DNA of 5,801 nt from Deltaproteobacteria bacterium (lineage in GTDB: Bacteria; Myxococcota_A; JAADFL01), in contig JAADFL010000079.1 in the NCBI GenBank assembly GCA_013152945.1, positions 1 to 5,801 on the forward strand, in the 5' to 3' direction. Position 1 is the stretch's first letter. Each line of letters opens with the position of its first letter. Position numbers and translations under genes: made by a program. Shown here in pieces: positions 1 through 5,801 of the stretch. Below the pieces are notes generated by a model that searched no databases, was not told the origin of the DNA, and was given only the letters and a program-made list of their open reading frames with translations.

Positions 1-963
1 TGCTGCATACCGGGCTCCGGAGATAGTGATACCGACACTGATAGTGACATTGATACAGATACCGACATTGACACTGATACGGATACAGACATTGATACAG
101 ATACAGATACTGATACTGATGCCGACACAGACCCTGGATCAAGGGATGCCGCAGTTGTCTGTGCTCGTTGGAAAAGGGACTACGTGATGCAGGAAGGCAA
201 GTGGACAGGGGATGCATCGACTTGCGATGCAGGTGAATACCAATCGCCGGGCCCGGAAAACACCTTGAAGGTGCTGAACCTGTTTCGATGGCTCGCAGGC
301 CTTCCACCTGTGGTGGAGAACAGGGACGAGCGCCAGGCCCAGCAGGAGTGCGCCCTGATGATGCAGGCCAACGGCCAGCTTTCACACAACCCGCCCCAAA
401 CGTGGAAGTGTTACACCGGCGCCGGTGCAGGTGCTGCAGGCTCCAGCAACATTGCGAGCACTTCGTCGGTCAGCGCAATCCCCTTGTACTTCTCCGACCC
501 CGGAACCGGCAACCATGCGAGTCTCGGCCACAGGAGATGGCTCCTTTCGAACGGTCTCGGCAGGATCGGCATAGGCTCGAGCAGCGGGGCTTCATGTCAC
601 AATGTTTTCGGAGGAGGAGGAAGCGCGAAGAATGTATGGGTTTCCTGGCCTTCGCCCGGCCCGTTTCCAATTCAGGCCGTGACTGCTTCATGGAGTTCTC
701 TTGACAGGACAGGATGGCATGTCCAGTCGAATACCGTCAGCTTCAGCGAGGCCCGGGTAAAAGTGACTGTAGGCGGCGAGGAAAAACCTGTAACATCCAG
801 AGTGCTCCAGGGAAACTATGGATGGTCATCCGGCTTTGCCTGGGATGCCTCGGGCTGGAAGAGCGAGGCAGGCAAGGTGTACCATGTGGAGATAACAGGC
901 ACGAAAAAGAGCGGCCAGCCTTACCCGATTACATATGATGTCAAAATGGTGGACTGCAGGTAA
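1..963 (+). CDS. CAP/SCP-domain secreted protein, probable lipoprotein (5' end missing)
   Basis: The frame is open from the first base to the TAA at 961-963, giving 320 visible codons; the true start lies before the window. An internal GTG/ATG at 184-189 is not the start, because the Asp-Thr linker upstream is in frame and protein-like. The first two codons are both Cys, which would fit a lipobox cysteine followed by a linker, but the signal peptide is not visible. Visible residues 8-44 are the linker. From about residue 85 comes a bacterial CAP domain (SCP/PR-1 superfamily): a helix with NLFRWLAGLPP, then QLSHNPP with His129, SSNIAS, and GHRRWLL with His177. From about 210 to the end is a beta-rich domain beginning VSWPSPGPFP, a tail I recall from other bacterial CAP proteins. 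The Glu of the usual GEN motif is replaced by Ser-Ser-Asn. Bacterial CAP proteins are extracytoplasmic and mostly of unknown activity. It converges with the S41 gene. The family call is confident; the role is unknown. Confidence 0.85.
   Translation, partial: CCIPGSGDSDTDTDSDIDTDTDIDTDTDTDIDTDTDTDTDADTDPGSRDAAVVCARWKRDYVMQEGKWTGDASTCDAGEYQSPGPENTLKVLNLFRWLAGLPPVVENRDERQAQQECALMMQANGQLSHNPPQTWKCYTGAGAGAAGSSNIASTSSVSAIPLYFSDPGTGNHASLGHRRWLLSNGLGRIGIGSSSGASCHNVFGGGGSAKNVWVSWPSPGPFPIQAVTASWSSLDRTGWHVQSNTVSFSEARVKVTVGGEEKPVTSRVLQGNYGWSSGFAWDASGWKSEAGKVYHVEITGTKKSGQPYPITYDVKMVDCR
22..132 (+). repeat. Asp-Thr dipeptide repeat linker (GAY-ACN hexamer array)
   Basis: There are 37 consecutive codons in which Asp alternates with another residue: 19 Asp separated by 12 Thr, 3 Ile, 2 Ser and 1 Ala. 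At DNA level it is a degenerate 6-base GAY-ACN repeat. It lies just after the first visible Cys residues and before the folded CAP region. Such acidic linkers commonly space a membrane-anchored lipid from a folded domain, and alternating Asp may bind calcium; both roles are inference here. Synonymous drift among the units argues against a very recent expansion. Confidence 0.9.
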
Positions 964-1002
964 TCAACTGAATTTTCATTCTTGTACCCGGCCTGGAGCA
1001 AG

Positions 1003-3030
1003 TCACTCCATTATCCACTCGATTGCCTTTTCAAGAACATCGTCTTTGGATTCGGCCAGGCCCTCCGGGGTCAACCATACGCGTTCGTCAGGTTCCTGAT
1101 CGGTTCCTTCCAGCACCGAGTTGTCGCTGGCATCGATCATTATGAAATCAGGCAACATGAACTGAAAATACTTGGAATACCTTCCTGCATCGATCGGTAT
1201 GCCCTGGGTGTTGCTCATGTAGCCGCTGAACGATCCGTGTGTCGGCAAGCCGAAACGCCTTACCTTGTCCTTGATGTGCGAAAGCATCCATGGAATTGCG
1301 TCTCCTGCGGATATGGCCCTGGGACCGACCAGGACGGCAATCTTGCCGGAGTAGGTCTTGTCGGCTTTTCCAATCATGGATTCATGACCGACAATCAGCA
1401 TTTTCTTCCTCTTGTCCTTTTGAAGCACATCCCTTTGAGCCAAGTCGGATGTCTGAATTTGCTGATCTCCTCTTAAAAGAGCCTCCCAGAGGGGTTGAAA
1501 AGCCGCAGTAATGCCTCCCCGGTTGTACCTGACATCGAATATCATGCCCTTGCTGTCATTATGGTTCTTAAGCAAGTCGGCGACAGCATTCTCCGTACTA
1601 GTATCCATCCACCTTACAACAGCGTACACGACCTGGTTGTCTTGAAGCATGGTGGATATTACAGGTCCCTGGCGCCAGGTATTTCCGGTAACGGCTTCAT
1701 TCGGCAGGGCGAACCCGGGCCTGTCGAAACATATTATCCTGCCTTTATTCATGTTCATCGTGGGCCCCAGGTCCAGGGACTCTATGGTCCCGTCTTTCCT
1801 CCTGACCTCCAGTGTTTCGTGGAAGAAGAAGCGGTTGTAGAGAAAACTGCCCGGGAAAGCCCACTCCTTGGAAGTTTTGCTCGCAAAGGCCGTGCCGCAC
1901 GGTACAGAGGTATCCCAGTTTTCAAAAACATCTGCCTCGATATCTTTCCAGTCCCTGCCGTCATATCCGAGAATCTCGTCACCGGGTTGCAGGTTCAGCG
2001 GGTTGTCCGGGATGCTCCTGTATACCACCAGCCTGTCATCAAGTGTCTTCGTGGTACAGGCCAGGTCGGTGTTGTCCGTCAGCACCACAGTTGAGATACT
2101 GTTACAGGCATCACCCACCATCAGGCTGGCATGCCCATCGCCGAATTCCATTATCATTCTCGAGAGCGCTCCTCCGAATGCACCAAGGGATTCGGCGTCC
2201 TTTACCTGGTTGCCGTAATGTTCATGCACCTGGTCCCAGTCCAAGTCGGGCCTGGCAACGAACCCGGGGGCATAGTCGCTTGCATACTGCCAGGCGAAAT
2301 CGAAGACTTTTGTTCTGGTCTCCAGGTCGGGTGGACCCAGTTCACCGGATGGTAAATCGTTCGGCACGCAGTATCCGAACCTGCAAGCCTCGTCGGGCAC
2401 CTTGCAATCGTAGCTGCTGTTGCATTCTTTGAACTGGTCCAGGCTGTCCCGCTCACCCGGAACAATTGCGATGTCGTCGAATCTTGCTGATCCCGGCCCG
2501 TCCAGCCATAAGACGATCCTCAAGTGGTCGCCACGGGGGTCGTACGATACGGCGTATGTTTCGGTTTTGCTCCATTCCTTTGAAAGTTCTACGGGTTTGT
2601 TGGATGCACCCAGGAAAGGCGTATTTTTCTTGCCTTCCAAGTACAGGCTGATACCCGCCCTGGAATCACCTTGCACTGAAATGGATGCATCGAGACGGAG
2701 TATGCTTCCGACCAGGTTTTCGTCATCCACCACTTGCTCCACTTCGAGCCTGCCCTCATCATGGTTCGAGAGCTCGAGCACCCTGCCGCTCCTTCCTGTA
2801 ACCTTGTCCAGGGCCACGGTGCCTGTTTTCGGACTCCCGGGTGAAATGCTCCAGCCCTGGATTCCGCCTTTTGAGTCAAGGGAGCATTCAAAGCCTGCAT
2901 TCAGTACGCCCTTGACGGGCAGGCACCTTGACGGCGCCTGTTCGAAGCATCCCGACATAGAGGGTTGCAGCCACAGTATCGTAAGAAACATGACAAGGTA
3001 TTGCTTGAATCGTTCCTCGAGTTCGGCCAT
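1003..3030 (-). CDS. S41-family (tail-specific type) peptidase, predicted lipoprotein with N-terminal jelly-roll domain
   Basis: 675 residues. The start ATG is preceded by AAAGGA at a 9-base spacing. Residues 1-28 form a short signal with a hydrophobic stretch (12-22) and a lipobox-like MSGC, so Cys28 would be lipidated. Residues about 42-190 resemble a CBM4/9-like beta-sandwich (NAGFE..., GW, closing FDDIAIVPG). Residues 203-221 hold four Cys in a compact motif. The S41 region follows: a helical part ending in FGDGHASL (His300), a PDZ-like LQPGDEILGYDG (347-358), the strand motif IFDVRYNRGG (497-506), RAISAGD with nucleophile Ser574, and LEGTDQEPDERV (Glu641). The Lys of Prc/CtpA, expected near 599-600 in GLPTHGSF, is absent, with Ser600 in its place. 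His300, Ser574 and Glu641 match the triad known for tricorn and CPAF. It probably cleaves proteins or peptides outside the cytoplasm; the substrate is unknown. It is the last gene of a likely three-gene operon, and no terminator was seen in the 39 bases after it. Confidence 0.88.
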   Translation of the reverse strand: MAELEERFKQYLVMFLTILWLQPSMSGCFEQAPSRCLPVKGVLNAGFECSLDSKGGIQGWSISPGSPKTGTVALDKVTGRSGRVLELSNHDEGRLEVEQVVDDENLVGSILRLDASISVQGDSRAGISLYLEGKKNTPFLGASNKPVELSKEWSKTETYAVSYDPRGDHLRIVLWLDGPGSARFDDIAIVPGERDSLDQFKECNSSYDCKVPDEACRFGYCVPNDLPSGELGPPDLETRTKVFDFAWQYASDYAPGFVARPDLDWDQVHEHYGNQVKDAESLGAFGGALSRMIMEFGDGHASLMVGDACNSISTVVLTDNTDLACTTKTLDDRLVVYRSIPDNPLNLQPGDEILGYDGRDWKDIEADVFENWDTSVPCGTAFASKTSKEWAFPGSFLYNRFFFHETLEVRRKDGTIESLDLGPTMNMNKGRIICFDRPGFALPNEAVTGNTWRQGPVISTMLQDNQVVYAVVRWMDTSTENAVADLLKNHNDSKGMIFDVRYNRGGITAAFQPLWEALLRGDQQIQTSDLAQRDVLQKDKRKKMLIVGHESMIGKADKTYSGKIAVLVGPRAISAGDAIPWMLSHIKDKVRRFGLPTHGSFSGYMSNTQGIPIDAGRYSKYFQFMLPDFIMIDASDNSVLEGTDQEPDERVWLTPEGLAESKDDVLEKAIEWIME

Positions 3031-3058
3031 TTCACATTGTCCTTTCGCCTGTTATATT

Positions 3059-4000
3059 CTATTTTGTTTTCTTTTTCATCACATGAGAATGAAGGTCTTC
3101 CACTATGGGCCTTATCATTGATTCGAAACGAATCCTTATGCCCTTGTGCTTGTCGAGCATGTAGTCCAGTGCGGCCAGTATATGAGGTTTCGCAGTGTAG
3201 TCCCGGTCTTTGGGCACGGGCGCAAATTCCTCCACCTGCAGGTAATCCATTGCATCGAACTTGTTGCCGGTGAGGGAAGCAATGTTGCCGAGGGCCGTAA
3301 TAATCGATTCGAACTGGCCGAAGAGCTTGTCCTGCGAGGGATAGGCTGTGTAAACGCGCATCTTGTAAGCCATGTCTTCGCCGTTCAGCCTGACCCTGTG
3401 TACTACTCCCCTGCGCCATGGTTTGAATCTCAATGGAACGAGAATGACGAATTCATATTCAGGGAATTCGTACATCGGGATTTCCTTGCCGGTTTTTTCC
3501 TCCAACCGTTTCAAGGCCAGGGCGGTAAAGAAGTGAGCAAGGTCGTGTTCAGGATGCTGCCCCTGCCATGCCGCACTCCAGGCAATGTCGGGATTCTGCT
3601 TTTCGATCCATGACTCCACCTTGTCATATACAGACCTGAAAAATTGCATGGCTTGGTTTCGGGCAGTGCCGCCCCCGGCCACTTCGAGGAGCCTGTCGTA
3701 TATCTCTATCTCGCTGACGGCCAGTTGCTCCACCCTGTTTGACGGAACTCCAAGCCTGCGGGCCGACTCAAAAGCCTCGGCCATCCTGACCTTTGCGTAT
3801 TCATCAGGATCAACTCCTTCCATCGGGGCCAGGCCGTCACCGTTTGTTACCCAGAGGAACTTGCCCTTTTTCCAGGCCAGTCTGGATATTGTTCCCGCAG
3901 GCCCTACCTCGTCATCCTGGTGCGCGAAAACGAATACATGTTTAAGGTCCGGGTCGAGATGCTCTTTGTTCGGCGGCAAGTAAACAGGACCGTAATTCAT
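3059..4000 (-). CDS. LmbE/PIG-L family zinc-dependent N-deacetylase
   Basis: 313 residues. The ATG follows GGAGG by about 7 bases and is the first start after an in-frame TAA. The fold signature is VFVFAHQDDE at 22-31, a variant of the family's AHPDDE, in which His27 and Asp30 should bind zinc and Asp29 act as general base (by analogy with MshB). TNGDG lies at 52-56, RMAEAFESARRLGV at 72-85, and GQHPEHDLAH at 147-156 corresponds to the HPDH motif, with His149 the likely acid and His152 a zinc ligand. Family members remove acetyl groups from N-acetylglucosamine-type substrates (GlcNAc-PI, mycothiol and bacillithiol precursors, antibiotic intermediates). No signal peptide is seen, so it should be cytoplasmic. 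About 120 residues after the expected core (roughly 190-313), rich in Arg, Lys and aromatic residues, match no domain I recognise and may shape the substrate site. It lies 21 bases after serC and 28 before the S41 gene. The substrate cannot be assigned. Confidence 0.88.
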   Translation of the reverse strand: MNYGPVYLPPNKEHLDPDLKHVFVFAHQDDEVGPAGTISRLAWKKGKFLWVTNGDGLAPMEGVDPDEYAKVRMAEAFESARRLGVPSNRVEQLAVSEIEIYDRLLEVAGGGTARNQAMQFFRSVYDKVESWIEKQNPDIAWSAAWQGQHPEHDLAHFFTALALKRLEEKTGKEIPMYEFPEYEFVILVPLRFKPWRRGVVHRVRLNGEDMAYKMRVYTAYPSQDKLFGQFESIITALGNIASLTGNKFDAMDYLQVEEFAPVPKDRDYTAKPHILAALDYMLDKHKGIRIRFESMIRPIVEDLHSHVMKKKTK

Positions 4001-4021
4001 GGTTTTCCTCCGTTACATTTT

Positions 4022-5110
4022 TCAGCCATTCCTCTTTGCAAAGTCTTTCAGAAAGGCGGCCAGTTCGATAATGGATTCGAGCGAGACCGCGTTGTACATG
4101 GAAACCCTGAGTCCCCCAAGCGAGCGGTGCCCCCTGATCCCTGTGAAACCATCGGCTTTTGCTTTAGCGACAAGCTCATTTTCCATCTGCTCATCGGGCA
4201 GGCTGAACACTGCATTCATTTTCGACCTGTGGCTTTCCGGGACCGGGCATTTGTAAAAGCCGTTGCTGGAATCGATTATGTCATAGATCAGGGATGCCTT
4301 GGCCGATGCGAGTCTTTCCATCGCTTTGACTCCGCCCCTGCTTTCGATCCAGTCAAGAACGAGTTTCATCATGTATACATTGAACGTGGGCGGTGTATTC
4401 AACAAAGAAGATTTCGCAGCATGGGCCCTGTAAGATAGTATTTCCGGCAAATCGCTATTTGCTCTGTCAAGCATTTCCTTGCGTATTGCAACAACGCATA
4501 CGCCTGCCGGTCCCAGGTTCTTTTGTGCACTCGCATAGATCAATCCAACATCATCCAGGTTTAATTGTCTGGACATGATATCGCTCGACATGTCCAACAC
4601 GAGCGGCACTTTTCCTGTTTCCGGCAATTTCTTCCATTGGGTCCCGTATATGGTGTTGTTTGTGGTCAGGTGACAATATGTTGCATCGGCATCCATGTCC
4701 AACTCGGACATGGCGGGAATTCTCGTGTAAATTTCGTTTTCCCTTGTGTCCGCTGCGATCCTCGACGGTCCAAAGTAACGGGATGCATTGAATGCCTTGT
4801 TGCTCCACGCGCCTGTCAGGACATAGTCCGCGCCCTTGTACGGCCCCAAAAAGTTCATGGGCAGCATTGCAAACTGGGTCGTGGCACCGCCCTGGAGAAA
4901 GAGGACCTCCCAGTTTTCGTCCATGCCCATGAGGTGCTTGAACATGGATCGCGAGGCTTCGTGTAGTTGAACGTATTCCCTGGAGCGGTGCGAGGTTTCC
5001 ATGATGCTCGCGCCTGTATTGCGCCAATCGGGCAAATCTTGCCCGGCCTTTTGAATCACCTCCAAGGGCAAGGCCCCTGGCCCGGCTCCGAAATACCTTA
5101 CCCGATGCAC
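4022..5110 (-). CDS. serC: Phosphoserine aminotransferase (SerC)
   Basis: 362 residues, the normal SerC length. It is a PLP enzyme that transaminates 3-phosphohydroxypyruvate with glutamate to phosphoserine (serine pathway), and in many bacteria also 4-phosphohydroxythreonine formation for pyridoxal phosphate. It aligns by eye with E. coli SerC from end to end: the N-terminal GAGPGALP, SIMETSHRS with His41/Arg42, Trp102, TTNNTIYGTQW with Thr153, Asp173, and SAQKNLGPAG with the PLP lysine Lys197. LLNTPPTF supplies Asn238/Thr239, and GHRSLGGLR supplies His328, Arg329 and Arg335. All substrate and cofactor residues I could check are present, so it should be active. The start is GTG: an in-frame TAA at 5129-5131 lies six codons upstream with no other start between, and GGAGAG sits 6 bases before the GTG. 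It heads the probable operon with the deacetylase and S41 genes; serA is not in the window. It is cytoplasmic. Confidence 0.96.
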   Translation of the reverse strand: MHRVRYFGAGPGALPLEVIQKAGQDLPDWRNTGASIMETSHRSREYVQLHEASRSMFKHLMGMDENWEVLFLQGGATTQFAMLPMNFLGPYKGADYVLTGAWSNKAFNASRYFGPSRIAADTRENEIYTRIPAMSELDMDADATYCHLTTNNTIYGTQWKKLPETGKVPLVLDMSSDIMSRQLNLDDVGLIYASAQKNLGPAGVCVVAIRKEMLDRANSDLPEILSYRAHAAKSSLLNTPPTFNVYMMKLVLDWIESRGGVKAMERLASAKASLIYDIIDSSNGFYKCPVPESHRSKMNAVFSLPDEQMENELVAKAKADGFTGIRGHRSLGGLRVSMYNAVSLESIIELAAFLKDFAKRNG

Positions 5111-5116
5111 CGGATT

Positions 5117-5122
5117 CTCTCC
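5117..5122 (-). promoter_or_regulatory. Ribosome binding site for serC (GGAGAG)
   Basis: GGAGAG on the minus strand lies 6 bases before the GTG at 5110-5108. Together with the in-frame TAA at 5129-5131 it fixes the non-ATG start. A nearby ATG that overlaps this site is in another frame and is not the serC start. Confidence 0.75.
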
Positions 5123-5143
5123 ATTTCGTTACTCCAAGCAGAA

Positions 5144-5175
5144 TAGATACTCTACTTCCAAACATCCGGTGTCAA
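5144..5175 (-). promoter_or_regulatory. Candidate sigma-70 promoter for the serC operon
   Basis: On the minus strand, a perfect -35 hexamer TTGACA (5175-5170) is followed by an AT-rich stretch containing TAGAGT (5154-5149, spacing 15) and TATCTA (5149-5144, spacing 20). Neither -10 candidate has the ideal 17-base spacing, so the -35 is the stronger half. It lies about 35-65 bases before the serC start in the only sizeable gap (168 bases) on this strand, a sensible place for the operon promoter. This is a prediction by eye. Confidence 0.4.
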
Positions 5176-5278
5176 CCGCAAGTTGCCGGGACAGGCGATA
5201 TTGTTACAACTTAAATGAATCAATTTTTTATCAGGGAAAGAGAATGGTAATTGGAGGTACGGGTCTTGGAAGTATCGG

Positions 5279-5551
5279 TCAAGATGTTGACTTGTCGGCA
5301 GCTTTGTTTTTTTGACGATTTATTATTTGGGACACCAGGAGCAGCAACACCATCTGGCAGCCCGTAAGCATGAGAATGGAATTCTCTACCTGGCGTGTGC
5401 TTTCCGTTTTGAGAATGCCGAAAGAAACCATTAATGCATTCAACCCGCAGACGATGAGGATTGTCCAATTTAGGAACATGATCAGCTTTAAAGGATCTCC
5501 TATGATAATCTTTCCCTTGGCTTTTTGCTTGATATCATTTGCTTGAATCAT
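5279..5551 (-). CDS. Small two-helix membrane protein of unknown function
   Basis: 90 residues, not matching any family I recognise. The ATG is preceded by AAGGAG at a 7-base spacing, one of the strongest ribosome binding sites in the window, and by an in-frame TAA further upstream, which supports a real gene. A Lys-rich N-terminal segment (8-14, KQKAKGK) leads into a hydrophobic helix at about 22-47. A short polar loop follows (48-57), then a second helix at about 58-77 and a basic, polar tail (NRQKNKAADK). Positive charge at both ends suggests an inner-membrane hairpin with both termini in the cytoplasm. It starts 40 bases after the stop of the upstream minus-strand gene, so the two may be co-transcribed. 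A 168-base gap with its own promoter candidate separates it from serC. Function is unknown. Confidence 0.72.
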   Translation of the reverse strand: MIQANDIKQKAKGKIIIGDPLKLIMFLNWTILIVCGLNALMVSFGILKTESTRQVENSILMLTGCQMVLLLLVSQIINRQKNKAADKSTS

Positions 5552-5591
5552 CTTTATTCTCCTTTGTAATTAGGATGAAGGTTTACTGTAA

Positions 5592-5801
5592 TCACCCGAT
5601 ACCCCTATCCGAAACCCGGCTGCTTGTATTGACCGCATTCCGGACAAACGGTGTCTGGTTACCAACGATTTTTTCCGAGTTCTTGTCGTTACCCTTTTTC
5701 TTGTCGTCTCCACTTGTGCTCCCGGTTTTATCGTTTTTCTCACCATTGCTCTTTTTATCGTTTTCGGTCTTGTCCTGTTCCTGATTTTCTTCAGGGTGTG
5801 T
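5592..5801 (-). CDS. C-terminal fragment of an unidentified protein with Lys/Asp/Asn-rich tail (5' end missing)
   Basis: Reading the minus strand from 5801, the frame is open for 69 codons to a TGA at 5594-5592. The first 45 residues are almost entirely hydrophilic, dominated by Lys, Asp, Asn, Glu, Ser and Gly (for example DKKSNGEKNDKTGSTSGDD), followed by a more ordinary end (IVGNQTPFVRNAV...SDRGIG). This balanced-charge composition is typical of a disordered linker or tail. A second minus-strand frame is also open and ends at a TAA just before the next gene's ribosome binding site, but its product is a monotonous Arg/Lys/Thr-rich chain, so I prefer this frame. The 40-base gap to the membrane-protein gene suggests a shared transcript. 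No function can be inferred from the fragment. Confidence 0.55.
   Translation of the reverse strand, partial: THPEENQEQDKTENDKKSNGEKNDKTGSTSGDDKKKGNDKNSEKIVGNQTPFVRNAVNTSSRVSDRGIG

Noticed and set aside
22-132. Possible CRISPR-like or tandem regulatory repeat
   Set aside because: Units are six bases with no spacers and are in frame with the CAP protein, so it is a coding repeat.
288-704. A 138-codon + strand frame within the CAP gene
   Set aside because: Arg-rich product in the +2 frame of a recognised CAP domain; a shadow.
994-1010. Inverted repeat TGGAG/CTCCA near the convergent gene ends, possible terminator
   Set aside because: Only a 5-base stem with a 7-base loop and no U-tract on either strand; it also overlaps the S41 stop codon. 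Not enough to call a terminator.
1495-2094. A 199-codon open frame on the + strand inside the S41 gene
   Set aside because: It lies wholly opposite a gene with clear S41 motifs, has no recognisable domain, and its reading is explained as an antisense shadow.
2420-3121. A 233-codon + strand open frame across the S41 start and deacetylase end
   Set aside because: It is Ser/Pro/Arg-rich without motifs, opposite two well-supported genes, so a shadow.
4551-5165. A 204-codon minus-strand frame starting just before serC in another frame
   Set aside because: SerC is matched throughout its length in the overlapping frame with all active-site residues; the other frame gives an Arg/His-rich chain with no family resemblance.
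5539-5784. A + strand frame giving a Phe/Leu/Ser-rich, membrane-like protein
   Set aside because: Its hydrophobic look arises from reading the complement of Lys/Asp/Glu-rich codons; it has no clear ribosome binding site and overlaps the well-supported start of the 90-residue gene.

Overview
The window looks like chromosomal DNA of a Gram-negative bacterium, probably from the broad deltaproteobacterial assemblage (Myxococcota, Bradymonadota or Desulfobacterota-like lineages). The main clue is lineage style. A surface lipoprotein begins with a long Asp-Thr linker, and a second predicted lipoprotein joins a jelly-roll domain, a small Cys-rich motif and a protease; both are common in secreted proteins of those groups. 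Base composition is roughly balanced GC/AT. No species can be named from the sequence.

Layout. Positions 1-963 (+) hold the 3' part of a CAP/SCP-domain secreted protein; its start lies upstream of the window, and a 37-codon Asp-(Thr/Ser/Ile/Ala) linker opens the visible part. It converges, across 39 bases, on a block of minus-strand genes filling the rest of the window. Read in transcription order (right to left) these are: the Lys/Asp/Asn-rich C-terminal end of an unidentified protein (5801-5592); a 90-residue two-helix membrane protein (5551-5279); a 168-base gap with a TTGACA promoter candidate; serC, phosphoserine aminotransferase (5110-4022); a LmbE/PIG-L-type zinc deacetylase (4000-3059); and a predicted lipoprotein of the S41 peptidase family (3030-1003).

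serC, the deacetylase and the S41 gene are separated by only 21 and 28 bases, each with its own Shine-Dalgarno sequence, so they are probably co-transcribed. serC belongs to serine/pyridoxal-phosphate biosynthesis. The deacetylase probably removes an acetyl group from an N-acetyl-sugar-type substrate. The protease is predicted to be anchored outside the cytoplasm. No shared pathway is evident, and any functional link is inference. The most unusual protein is the S41 one: the Lys of the CtpA/Prc dyad is missing, while a His/Ser/Glu set is present as in tricorn or CPAF. No RNA genes, mobile elements, CRISPR arrays or convincing terminators were seen, and I found no clear evidence of a new defence or mobile system.
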